NCBI RefSeq assembly: GCF_036127095.1
Contig: NZ_CP108006.1
Location: 1,178,001-1,242,000 of the forward strand
DNA length: 64,000 nt
Direction of reading: 5' to 3'
Source of the DNA: Streptomyces sp. NBC_00335
GTDB lineage: Bacteria > Actinomycetota > Actinomycetes > Streptomycetales > Streptomycetaceae
The position numbers and the translations under genes were made by a program. The notes under the pieces were generated by a model. The model saw only the letters and a list, made by a program, of their open reading frames with translations, was not told the DNA's origin and searched no databases. Numbering within the stretch: position 1 is the stretch's first letter; each line of letters opens with the position of its first letter. Shown here in pieces: positions 41,979 to 50,535 of the stretch.

Positions 41979-43124
41979 ATGAACAAGAAGTCCCTGCGCC
42001 GTTCCGTCCTGGCGAAGGCGCTGATCCCCGGCGCCCTGATCGCCCTGGCGGTCCCGGACATCGCCTACGCCGACGTCGCGGGCGTCACCGTGACGGTCCC
42101 CGGAGCCACCATGGGCCCCACGACCACCTTCACCGGTGTCTCGTCCCGCGCCGACTGCGCCGACGGACTCGTCTCCGGCGGCGGGGTCAACCAGACGATC
42201 GGCACCGAGAGCACGCGCAACGGCAACCACGTGCTGGGCATGGCTCCCAGCCCCGACGGCCTCACCGAGTACACCGAGTCGCCCGGGGTCGTGGGCACCG
42301 ACGTCAGGCACTGGCTCGCGTTCGGCGGCAGCGGGGGCAACGCCGGCCCCGCCTTCTCCACCACGGCGTACGCGGTCTGCCTCTCCACCCCGCGGATCAG
42401 GCACACTCAGGTCGTCATGAACCAGAAGGCCGGGCCCACCGCCCCGCAATCGTCCGAGGCGGTCGTGGCGACCTGTCCTGCCGGCACGATGCTGCTCGGC
42501 GGCGGCGTGCGGAACACTCCCGCCAGTGTCGGCAGCCTCAAGCCGATCGGCAGCTTCCCCACCTTCAACGACGCCGCGCACGACTTCGGCCGGAAGCCCG
42601 CTGCCGAAGGCGAGGTCAACCCCGACTCCTGGACCGCGGTCGGGGGGATCGGCGGCGGACACGGCAACAACGGCAACACGACGTTCGCCTACGCGATCTG
42701 CACCGGGGACCGCGTCAACGTCAGCGGCATGACCACCGAGGTCCACTTCCGCGAGGTGACCGGCCCGACGGGACCCGGTACCGGCCGGACGGCGACCGTC
42801 GGCTGCGCCGACGACAGCGGACAGGACCGGCGCGGACGCGGCCGTCACGGAGAGCAGGGCGACAAGAGCCTCCTGATCAGCGGAGGCGCCGCCGCCAGCG
42901 GAGGCGACGTGACGACGAAGGGCTTCACCAAGGCCGGCTCGGGCGGCACCCACCTCAACGGAAGCTTCCCCAGCGACTCCGACGGCAACCCGGTCGCCAA
43001 CGGATCCACCACGGCGGCGTCCTGGACGGCCAGCATCCACGCCGGGGGATCGCCCTCGCCGGACACCTACACCGACGTCTGGGCGCTCTGCCTGACCATG
43101 AACCGCGGCCACCGGCACCACTAG
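41979..43124 (+). CDS. Secreted triple-repeat protein of unknown function (second copy)
   Basis: 381 residues, paralogue of the gene upstream, with a signal peptide (KKSLRRSVLAKALIPGALIA, cleavage near IAYA). The same three repeats recur: DCADGLVSGGGVNQ, TCPAGTMLLGGGVRNTP and GCADDSGQDR...LLISGGAAASGG, ending in YAVCL, YAICTG and WALCLTMN. The third repeat holds an Arg/Gly-rich insert (RRGRGRHGEQGDK) that the first copy lacks. The shared GSFPSDSDGNPV-like block is near-identical to GSYPSDSSANPV. Probably a local duplication. Confidence 0.88.
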   Translation: MNKKSLRRSVLAKALIPGALIALAVPDIAYADVAGVTVTVPGATMGPTTTFTGVSSRADCADGLVSGGGVNQTIGTESTRNGNHVLGMAPSPDGLTEYTESPGVVGTDVRHWLAFGGSGGNAGPAFSTTAYAVCLSTPRIRHTQVVMNQKAGPTAPQSSEAVVATCPAGTMLLGGGVRNTPASVGSLKPIGSFPTFNDAAHDFGRKPAAEGEVNPDSWTAVGGIGGGHGNNGNTTFAYAICTGDRVNVSGMTTEVHFREVTGPTGPGTGRTATVGCADDSGQDRRGRGRHGEQGDKSLLISGGAAASGGDVTTKGFTKAGSGGTHLNGSFPSDSDGNPVANGSTTAASWTASIHAGGSPSPDTYTDVWALCLTMNRGHRHH

Positions 43125-43158
43125 CCCTACCCGGGTCACAGCCGACCCCCACAACACC

Positions 43159-43197
43159 GCGGAGCGGGACCTCCCGACCCGGGAGATCCCGCTCCGC
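43159..43197 (+). terminator. Terminator after the secreted-protein pair
   Basis: GCGGAGCGGGA (43159-43169) pairs with TCCCGCTCCGC (43187-43197), enclosing a CTCCCG/CGGGAG inner stem. A strong hairpin 35 bp beyond the second secreted gene. Confidence 0.85.
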
Positions 43198-43210
43198 TCA
43201 CGTTCCAGAC

Positions 43211-43261
43211 CTGCGGGCCTGCGGGCCTACGGGCCTACGGGCCTACGGGCCTACGGGCCTA
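43211..43261 (-). repeat. 8-bp minisatellite running into the MBL gene stop codon
   Basis: Two copies of CTGCGGGC then four of CTACGGGC in a strict 8-bp period; the seventh, partial copy supplies the CTA that is the stop codon (TAG) of the MBL gene at 43259-43261. The array is non-coding and adjoins the terminator. Confidence 0.85.
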
Positions 43262-44458
43262 GGAGCCCACCGCCTCCGGCTCCTCGCGGGTCACGGCCGC
43301 CGGCCGCTCTGCCGCGGCGGACGGGGCCGCCGTGACCGGCGGGGCCGAACCCGCGGCCACGAAGGGCCGCCACCACGGCGCGTTCGGCGCGTCCACCGCA
43401 CCCGGCTCGAAGGGCTGCCCCGGCACCGGCAGGGCGATCGCCGCCCCGGCCACCTCGGCGGCGCTCACCGTGCCCTCGCCCGGCTCGTCCCACGGGTGCG
43501 GGGCCAGGTTGAAGGTGCCCCAGTGGATCGGCAGCATCGTGCCGCGCGCCACGCCGCCCTGGAGGTCGAGGTGGGCGCGTACGCCCTCCTCGGGCGTCAT
43601 GTGGATGTCGGTCCAGAACTCCGAGTACGCCCCGATCTGGATCATCGTGGCGTCGAAGGGCCCGTGCGCCGCGCCGATCTCCTTGAAGCCGGGGAAGTAG
43701 CCGGTGTCCCCGCTGTGGTAGATCCGGTGCTCGTCGCCCGCGACGACCCAGGACGCCCACAGGGTGAACTGCTGGTTGCGCAGGCCGCGCCCGCAGAAGT
43801 GCTGGGCCGGGGTGGCCGTGAGCGAGAGTCCGGCGACCTTGGTCGTCTCGTTCCAGTCGAGCTCGCGCAGCCGGTCGGCCGGGACTCCCCAGCGCTCCAG
43901 GTGCGCGCCGACGCCCAGCGGCACGGCGAAGACCGTGTCCGTGCCCGCCAGGGCCTTGATGGTCGGCAGGTCGAGGTGGTCGTAGTGGTCGTGCGAGATC
44001 ACCACCACGTCCACCTCGCCGAGCGAGGCCAGAGGCACCGGTACCGGGTGCAGGCGCTTGGGACCGGCGAAGGGGAAGGGGGAGCACCGCTCGCCCCAGA
44101 CCGGGTCGAAGAGGACCCGGCGCCCGTCGATCTCGGCGAGCACGCTGGAGTGCCCCATCCAGGTCAGCCGCAAACCGCTCGCCGGGGGCTTCGACAGCTC
44201 CGCGAGGGTCGTCGGGTAGACCGGGATGGGGGCGCCGGGGCTACGCCGGAGCCGCTGCTCCTTGTGGAAGTAGATCTTGGCGAACTCCGCCATGGACCCG
44301 GAGGGCCTGGTCCGGGTCCCGGCCGGGTTCTGGAACACTCCGTCGGCGAAGTTCGGCGAACGCCGGATCCGCTCCAGCCGGGCACCGGACGGGTCCGCGC
44401 CGAAGGCTTCGGGCCGCAGTGCGCGCAGCCGTGGACGCAAGGGACGGGAGCCGGTCAA
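43259..44458 (-). CDS. MBL-fold metallohydrolase, NAPE-PLD/UlaG-like
   Basis: 399 residues. The metallo-beta-lactamase core has SHDHYDHLDLPTIKAL (HxHxDH), a Zn-ligand H in PAQHFCGRG and D in YHSGDTGYFPGF. The long N-terminal arm (IRRSPNFADGVFQNPAGTR ... EFAKIYF) and ASWVVAGDE match the N-acylphosphatidylethanolamine-hydrolysing phospholipase D group. The TTG start at 44458 is chosen because GGAGG lies 5 bp upstream; no ATG or GTG fits. The C-terminal 40 residues are Ala/Pro-rich. Confidence 0.88.
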   Translation of the reverse strand: MTGSRPLRPRLRALRPEAFGADPSGARLERIRRSPNFADGVFQNPAGTRTRPSGSMAEFAKIYFHKEQRLRRSPGAPIPVYPTTLAELSKPPASGLRLTWMGHSSVLAEIDGRRVLFDPVWGERCSPFPFAGPKRLHPVPVPLASLGEVDVVVISHDHYDHLDLPTIKALAGTDTVFAVPLGVGAHLERWGVPADRLRELDWNETTKVAGLSLTATPAQHFCGRGLRNQQFTLWASWVVAGDEHRIYHSGDTGYFPGFKEIGAAHGPFDATMIQIGAYSEFWTDIHMTPEEGVRAHLDLQGGVARGTMLPIHWGTFNLAPHPWDEPGEGTVSAAEVAGAAIALPVPGQPFEPGAVDAPNAPWWRPFVAAGSAPPVTAAPSAAAERPAAVTREEPEAVGS

Positions 44459-44594
44459 GGCGCCTCCAGTGTGGGGGGTGCGGGCAGGGCGTTCTCATGA
44501 TTACCACCATCCCAACGCGTGACACTCCCCAAGGATTCCGCCACCCGGCTCCGACCGCGCCCCGGCGCCCCTTCCCGCCCGCCCCGGCGCGCCC

Positions 44595-45461
44595 CTACAG
44601 CGGCAGCAGGTCAGGCCGCTTCGCCTCCACGTGGTCCCCCGAGGACTCCCCGCGCAGCCTTCGGCCGATCCACGGCACCAGGTACTCGCGCGCCCACTGG
44701 ATGTTGTCGCGGGTGGTGTCCACCGATCCGCGCGGGCGCATCGGCGGCCAGGGCTGGTCCGGGTCGGCCGGCGTGTCGAGGCCGAGCACCTGGGCGGCGC
44801 GCAGGGCGACCCGGGTGTGCCCCTCGGGCGAGAGGTGGAGCCGGTCGTCGTCCCAGGCCCGCCGGTCCTGTATGGACTTCAGCGACCAGAGGTCGAGTAC
44901 GGGGCACTCGTACCGGTCGGCGATCGACCGTACGTGCGCGCTGAACGTCGCGATCTTGCCCCGCATGTGCTTGAGGACCGGCACGTCGCGGGTGTCGAAG
45001 CCGGTGGTGATCACGACCAGGCCGACGGATCCGGCGAGGTCGCGCACGGCCGCCTCGTACCGCTCGGCCACGTCGTCCGGATCGCTGCCGGGCCGGATGA
45101 TGTCGTTGCCGCCCGCGCAGAAGGTCACCAGGTCCGGTGCGAGCTCCTTGGCCCGGGGGACCTGCTCGGCCACGATCTGGTCGAGCAGCCGTCCCCGTAC
45201 GGCCAGGTTCGCGTACCGGAACCCGCCGGAACCGGCGTACTCGCCGGAGCCGGCCGGCTCGCCGGACGCGCCGGAACCACCGGACGCGCCGGACTCCTCG
45301 TGTCGCTCTTCGCGCCGGTCGGCCAGGAGGACGGCCAGCCGGTCCGCCCAGCCCAGGAAGGCGTCCCCCGGTCCCGGGTCCCCCACGCCCTCGGTGAAGC
45401 TGTCCCCGAGCGCCGCGTACGAGCCAATGGTCTTGGTCTTGGATGTCGTCGTCGCTGCCAC
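44595..45461 (-). CDS. SGNH/GDSL hydrolase
   Basis: 288 residues: block I YAALGDSFTEGVGDPGPGD (nucleophile S), block III CAGGNDI and block V DRLHLSPEGH (D and H of the triad). Between blocks I and II there is a Ser/Gly-rich repeat insert (ASGGSGASGEPAGSGEYAG) of about 24 residues. No signal peptide, so it is a cytoplasmic esterase or lipase-type enzyme. The GTG at 45461 has GGGG 5 bp upstream; ATG 45488 is less well supported. Confidence 0.88.
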   Translation of the reverse strand: MAATTTSKTKTIGSYAALGDSFTEGVGDPGPGDAFLGWADRLAVLLADRREERHEESGASGGSGASGEPAGSGEYAGSGGFRYANLAVRGRLLDQIVAEQVPRAKELAPDLVTFCAGGNDIIRPGSDPDDVAERYEAAVRDLAGSVGLVVITTGFDTRDVPVLKHMRGKIATFSAHVRSIADRYECPVLDLWSLKSIQDRRAWDDDRLHLSPEGHTRVALRAAQVLGLDTPADPDQPWPPMRPRGSVDTTRDNIQWAREYLVPWIGRRLRGESSGDHVEAKRPDLLPL

Positions 45462-45609
45462 GAGACCCCATACTTCACGGCGGATCATGACCTACGCGAC
45501 CGTAGCCAGTGCCTTACGGACCGTGATCTTCGCCACCCCCCGGGCGGGGCCCCTGTGGTCAGGGGTTTTCCGGGAGGCCGTAACGGCTTCCGCGAGGCAG
45601 GCTGGTCCC

Positions 45610-46779
45610 ATGGGGTCACATCCTCGCCCGCCCGTTCGGCCAGGACCGTTCCCACGGACGGGGGCGGGCGGTCACGGCGCGCTCCTGTTCACACTGGCCA
45701 AGTGCGCGCCGTTCGCGATCGCGCTGGGCGTGCTGGGCATCGAGCTCTCGCCCGCACACGATCTGGTCACCGGCCCCATTCTCACCACCACGCCGGCGCT
45801 GGCCGCGCTGACGATGGGCCCGGTGGGCACGCTGTCCGCGGCGGCCCTCGCCGCGAGTGTGAACGCGACCTCCGCGACGTACAACCAGTCGTGGGGAACC
45901 CAGACCCAGCTGATCATCGGCAACTTCCTGGGAATCCTCGTGGTGTCCGTCGCCAGCGTCACCCTGAGCAACGCGGTCCGCGCGCGCCGGCAGAGCGAGC
46001 TCGACCAGGTCCGCCGGATCGCGGTGGCGGCCCAGGAGGTCGTCCTGCGGCCCGTCCCCGAGCTCTTGGGCCCGGTGCGGGCGGCCAGCATGTGCCTCGC
46101 GGCCGGGACGGGAGCACAGGTGGGCGGAGATCTGTACGAGGCCGTACAGACGCGCTACGGCGTCCGGCTGATCGTGGGGGACGTTCGGGGGAAGGGGCTG
46201 TCCGCCATCCGCGCGGTCGCGGTGACCCTGGGCGCGTTCCGGGAGGCCGTGCACTACGAGGACGAACTCCAGGAGGTCATGAACCACTGCGCGGCCGCGC
46301 TGCGGCGGGAGGCGACCGTACCGGGTACCTACTCCCAGGCCGAGCTTCCCGAAGTCCTCTTGGAGGGCTTCACCACGGCGCTCATCGCCCAGGTGCCGGA
46401 CGCGGACGAACAGGTGGTGCACCTGGTCAGCCGCGGCCATCCCCCTCCGCTGGTGCTCCGCCAGGGCAGGACCGAGGCCCTGATGCCCGCCTTGCCCATG
46501 CCGCCGCTCGGTCTCGAAGACCTCGTGAACGATCTTCCCGGCACACCCGAGAGCTACCCCTTCCTGCCCGGTGACCGGCTGCTGTTCTACACCGACGGCG
46601 TGATCGAGGCCCGCGACCGTGCCGACGACTTCTTCCCCCTGCCGGAGACCATGGAGCGGATACCCGCGGACACCTCCCCGCAGGAGTTCCTGGACGAACT
46701 GCACGCGGCATTGGTCCGCCACACCGGTGGCCTCTTGACGGACGACGTGGCGATGATCCTCATCGACCGGCTCGTCTGA
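45610..46779 (+). CDS. Membrane PP2C-type (SpoIIE) serine phosphatase
   Basis: 389 residues: four hydrophobic segments (about 22-45, 52-76, 88-112) precede a SpoIIE/PP2C domain (about 150-385). Metal-binding aspartates are in GGDLYEAVQTRYGVRLIVGDVRGKG and FYTDGVIEARD, DDVAMILID. Such phosphatases work on anti-sigma or anti-anti-sigma partners at the membrane. No kinase or anti-sigma gene is adjacent. ATG 45610 has no strong ribosome site. Confidence 0.9.
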   Translation: MGSHPRPPVRPGPFPRTGAGGHGALLFTLAKCAPFAIALGVLGIELSPAHDLVTGPILTTTPALAALTMGPVGTLSAAALAASVNATSATYNQSWGTQTQLIIGNFLGILVVSVASVTLSNAVRARRQSELDQVRRIAVAAQEVVLRPVPELLGPVRAASMCLAAGTGAQVGGDLYEAVQTRYGVRLIVGDVRGKGLSAIRAVAVTLGAFREAVHYEDELQEVMNHCAAALRREATVPGTYSQAELPEVLLEGFTTALIAQVPDADEQVVHLVSRGHPPPLVLRQGRTEALMPALPMPPLGLEDLVNDLPGTPESYPFLPGDRLLFYTDGVIEARDRADDFFPLPETMERIPADTSPQEFLDELHAALVRHTGGLLTDDVAMILIDRLV

Positions 46780-47135
46780 AGCGGGCCGGTACGGATCTTC
46801 GACTCACCGCCGCCCCTCCCCCGGGCCCGGCACTGTCGGCCGAGAGCGAGAGCGTCAGGGCGTCACCGTCCCCGAAGGCTTGAGCCCTCGATTGCGGAAC
46901 CGTAACGTAACTTACCGACTACTCGCTAGGTTTTCGTGGCGGCGACCGCTCGCCACCCTCCTTGGCGCCCCCTCCTCCCCTCCTCGTCCCCGTTCCTCTG
47001 CGGCGTGAGCACGTCGTGTGAGCAGTTAGGTGTGCTGTGTTGAGTGAGACCCCGGGTGGACATGATCCGCGTTCACAACGTCCCCCTGAACGCCCGGGCT
47101 TCGCGGATGACGGACGCACTGGTCAGGAGCGAGTG
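46780..47135. other. Intergenic region before the M20 peptidase (356 bp)
   Basis: It carries a short AT-rich stretch, GTAACGTAACTTAC (46902-46915) followed by CCGACTACTCGCTAGG, a partial palindrome reminiscent of TetR-type operators and probably the promoter of the downstream gene. No convincing coding sequence, tRNA or repeat. Confidence 0.5.
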
Positions 47136-48482
47136 ATGGCTCCGTTCGAGCTGCCCTTCGAGCTGCCCTTCGAGTGGGCCGATGAGGAGGAGCATCTGGT
47201 CGGCCACCTCTCGAACCTCGTACGCCTGGACACCTCCAACCCTCCCGGGAACGAGATCGCCGTCGCCCGGTACCTCTCCCGAGAACTGGACCGCTGCGGG
47301 ATCCGGCACACCGTGCTGGAGTCCGAGCCGGGGCGGGCCAATGTGGTCGCCCGGCTGCCGGGCTCGGGCGACGGGCCGCCGCTGATGCTGCTCGGGCACG
47401 CGGACGTGGTGGGTGCCCAGGCCGAGGACTGGAGCAGGCCACCCTTCTCGGGTGAGGTGACGGACGGCCGCGTCTGGGGCCGGGGCTCGCTGGACATGAA
47501 GGGGCAGATCGCGGCGAGCCTGCTCATCATGCAACTGCTGGCGGCGCACCGAGTACCGCTGCGCCGTGACGTCCTGATGGTCGTCACGGCCGACGAGGAA
47601 GCGGGGAGCAGGCTGGGGGCCTACTGGCTGTGGGAGCACCACCGTTCGCTCGTGGAGGCGGAGGTGGCCTTCAATGAGGGCGGCGGACAGCGCTTCCTCA
47701 CACCCGGTGGTCCCGTCTACACGGTGCAGGTCGCGGAGAAGGGCAGCGCCAGGATGCGGATCACCGCGACCGGCGAGGGCGGTCACGCTTCCCTCCCCCG
47801 TCCTGATGCGGCGGTCTTCGCCCTGGCCGAAGCCCTGGTACGGCTCCGCGACTTCGCGGCCCCGTCGATCCTGCAGCCCACCTCACGCCGAATGCTCCAC
47901 ACGCTGGCGGAACTTCACCCGGGCGACGCGGGGGCGGCGATCCGACGCCTGGCGCAGGAGCCGACCTGGGCGGGCGCCCGCAGCCTGCCCATCGACCCCC
48001 TCCTGCGCGAGTTCGTCGTCGCCGGGCTGCACAACACGGCGACCCCGACCCTGCTGTCCGGCGGACGGCGCCTGAACGTCGTACCGACGGAAGCGTCCGT
48101 CGTGCTCGACGGGCGTCTGCTGCCCGGCGAACGCCCCGAGGACTGGGCGGCGCAAGTGCAGGAGGTGGTGGGCAGCGGGGTCGAAGTCAGCCTGCTCCAG
48201 GGGCGCGTGAGTGCCGGAGTGCACGACGATCCAGAACTCCTGGGAGTACTGGACCTCGTGGTGGCGGGCCAGGAGCCCGGTGCGCGGGTCCTTCCGTACA
48301 TCAACTCCGCTTCCACGGACGCCCGCGCGTTCCCCGAGACGAAGGTCATCGGATTCTTCCCGTCGGCGAGCGACGCCGACATCATGCGGTTGATCCACGG
48401 AGTCGACGAGCACGCCCGGGTGAGCGACGTGGTGTTCGGCGGGCGATGCCTGCTCGACGCCGTGGTCAGACTGGCCACCTGA
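47136..48482 (+). CDS. M20 family metallopeptidase (ArgE/DapE-like)
   Basis: 448 residues. Zn ligands: LLGHADVVGAQ (H), GRGSLDMKGQIA (D) and VTADEEAGSRLGA (E), followed by the dimerisation domain near 200-340 (GGHASLPRPDAAV). The start repeats FELPFELPFEW, from GAGCTGCCCTTC repeats in the DNA. It hydrolyses N-acyl amino acids or small peptides. It could recycle acylated amino acids; the substrate is not shown. Confidence 0.9.
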   Translation: MAPFELPFELPFEWADEEEHLVGHLSNLVRLDTSNPPGNEIAVARYLSRELDRCGIRHTVLESEPGRANVVARLPGSGDGPPLMLLGHADVVGAQAEDWSRPPFSGEVTDGRVWGRGSLDMKGQIAASLLIMQLLAAHRVPLRRDVLMVVTADEEAGSRLGAYWLWEHHRSLVEAEVAFNEGGGQRFLTPGGPVYTVQVAEKGSARMRITATGEGGHASLPRPDAAVFALAEALVRLRDFAAPSILQPTSRRMLHTLAELHPGDAGAAIRRLAQEPTWAGARSLPIDPLLREFVVAGLHNTATPTLLSGGRRLNVVPTEASVVLDGRLLPGERPEDWAAQVQEVVGSGVEVSLLQGRVSAGVHDDPELLGVLDLVVAGQEPGARVLPYINSASTDARAFPETKVIGFFPSASDADIMRLIHGVDEHARVSDVVFGGRCLLDAVVRLAT

Positions 48483-48725
48483 ACGTGCGGAGCAGGACAC
48501 TGGGGTGGGACACCCGGCCGGCCTTTCGACGATGTCGCCGTGACGGTGGTCCGGACCGGACAGGGCCGTCAGTGACCCGTATGGACTTGGGCGCCCGGCG
48601 TCAAGGTCCCGTCATGGGGTGACCGTGGGCGCGGGGAGGCGGGGATAGCTTCGGTGTCGCGCCCCGGACCGCCTCCCCGCATCCGGGGCCCCATCTGCCA
48701 CTCGCGGTTCCTCTGGGAGGGCCCC

Positions 48726-49106
48726 ATGTGTTTGTTCCAGTACGACGACGATCCGGAGCCTGAGGAACGCGTCCCGGCCGGACCCCTCTACGTACCGGTC
48801 CTGCCGGGAAGGGCGGAGGTGGTGATACGCCTGTTCCGCACCCCGTTGGGGGACCGTACCGCCGTGGGCTTCACGACCGCGGAGCGGCTGGAGGCCACGC
48901 TCGGCGCCGGCCGGCCCTGGATCCGGCTCGCCGAGTCCGCGCTCCGCGCGATGGCCGGGCCGGTCGGAGCGTCGCTGCTGACCGTCGATCCGACGCTGAC
49001 CGCCCCTGCCGCCGCCCCGGTCGCGCCGGTCGCCCAGGTGCCGGCGACCGCTCCCGTCACCACCTCGGCGGCGCAGGATCCCGACGTCGCTGCCCGGACC
49101 GCGTGA
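48726..49106 (+). CDS. SAV_915-like small protein
   Basis: 126 residues: PLYVPVLPGRAEVVIRLFRT, then PLGDRTAVGFTTAERLEATL and WIRLAESALRAMAGPVGASL, matching SAV_915-type proteins of Streptomyces. The C-terminal 30 residues are Ala/Pro/Val-rich. Function unknown. The next gene is lysA, only 11 bp away, so these are probably co-transcribed. Confidence 0.72.
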   Translation: MCLFQYDDDPEPEERVPAGPLYVPVLPGRAEVVIRLFRTPLGDRTAVGFTTAERLEATLGAGRPWIRLAESALRAMAGPVGASLLTVDPTLTAPAAAPVAPVAQVPATAPVTTSAAQDPDVAARTA

Positions 49107-49117
49107 AGGGGAACCGC

Positions 49118-50452
49118 ATGACCATCACCGACCTTCCCGATGCTCTGACCGCCGCCGGCGAACTGTCCGTGTGGCCCGCGTCCACCACCCTGCTGCCGCA
49201 CGGCGACCTCGGCGTCGGCGGCGTGTCCTTGGCAGAGATCGCCGACCGGTTCGACACACCGGCCTATGTCCTGGACGAGGGCGAGGTGCGCGACCGGTGC
49301 CGCGCCTACCGCTCCGCCCTTCCCGAAGCCCAAGTCCTCTACGCCGCCAAGGCGTTCCTCTCCCGCGCGATGGTGCGCTGGGTGGAAGAGGAGGGACTGG
49401 GCCTGGACGTGTGCTCCGCCGGGGAGCTGGAGCTCGCCGTCACCGCCGGTTTCCCCGCCGAGCGCATCGTGCTCCACGGCAACGCGAAGTCGCCCCGCGA
49501 CCTGGAGTCGGCGCTGCGGCTGGGCGTGGGGCGGATCGTCATCGACAGCCCGTCCGAGATGGCCCGGATCGCGGCCGCCGTCGGGCCCGGCGGGCGTCAG
49601 AAGGTGTTGGTGCGCGTCGTGCCGGGCATCTCGGCCGGGGGCCACGCAAAGATCCGTACGGGTACGGAGGGGCAGAAGTTCGGGCTCTCGATCGCCGACG
49701 GGTCGGCGCAGCACGCCATTTCGCGCATCCTCGGTCGGCCGCAGCTCGAACTGACCGGCCTGCACTGCCACATCGGCTCACAGATCACCGAGGTGAAGCC
49801 CTACGTGGCGGCGGTCCGCCGGATGGTCGGGCTGATGGCCCGTGTCCGCGACGCCCACGGGGTCGTCCTGCCCGAGCTGGACATGGGCGGCGGCCACGGC
49901 ATCGCCTACCGGCCCGGCGAACCCGCCCTCGACCTCACCGCGCTCGCCCGCCGGATGCGCGCCGAGCTCGGCGAAGCCTGTGCCGCCGCCGGTCTGCCCG
50001 TGCCCCGGCTCGTCATCGAACCGGGGCGGGCCGTCGTCGGGCCGGCCGGAGTCGCCCTGTACCGCGTACTGGCCGTCAAACGCACGGGCGAGACCGTCTT
50101 CGTGGCCGTCGACGGCGGCATGAGCGACAACCCGAGGCCCGCCCTGTACGGGGTGCGCTACGCGCCCCGCCTCATCGGCCGCCACTCGACGGCCGCCCCG
50201 CGTACGACGACGGTCGTCGGCCGGCACTGCGAAGCCGGGGACATCCTCGCGAGCGGCGTGGAGCTGCCGGACGACATCCACCCCGGCGACCTGCTCGCCG
50301 TACCGGTGGCGGGCGCCTACCAGCTGTCCATGGCCTCCGGGTACAACATGGTCGGCCGCCCTCCGGTCATCGCCGTCCACGAAGGCACGGCCCGGGTACT
50401 CGTACGACGCGAAACGCTGGACGATCTCCGGATCCGCGACATCGGCGATTAG
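49118..50452 (+). CDS. lysA: Diaminopimelate decarboxylase
   Basis: 444 residues. LysA decarboxylates meso-diaminopimelate to lysine, with PLP on K in LYAAKAFLSRAMVRW. Conserved LHCHIGSQI, GGGHGIAYRPGE and the CEAGDILASG active-site cysteine loop are present. AAGGGGA precedes the ATG. The main Streptomyces lysA lies next to hom-thrC-thrB, so this stand-alone copy may be a paralogue with a different role. It follows the SAV_915-like gene by 11 bp. Confidence 0.93.
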   Translation: MTITDLPDALTAAGELSVWPASTTLLPHGDLGVGGVSLAEIADRFDTPAYVLDEGEVRDRCRAYRSALPEAQVLYAAKAFLSRAMVRWVEEEGLGLDVCSAGELELAVTAGFPAERIVLHGNAKSPRDLESALRLGVGRIVIDSPSEMARIAAAVGPGGRQKVLVRVVPGISAGGHAKIRTGTEGQKFGLSIADGSAQHAISRILGRPQLELTGLHCHIGSQITEVKPYVAAVRRMVGLMARVRDAHGVVLPELDMGGGHGIAYRPGEPALDLTALARRMRAELGEACAAAGLPVPRLVIEPGRAVVGPAGVALYRVLAVKRTGETVFVAVDGGMSDNPRPALYGVRYAPRLIGRHSTAAPRTTTVVGRHCEAGDILASGVELPDDIHPGDLLAVPVAGAYQLSMASGYNMVGRPPVIAVHEGTARVLVRRETLDDLRIRDIGD

Positions 50453-50535
50453 ATGTCGCCTCCCACCCGGAAGACCTGACCTCGACGACGCGTTCTTCGC
50501 CCTGACCGGCCCGGCCCTACGGGCGCGCTCGGGGG

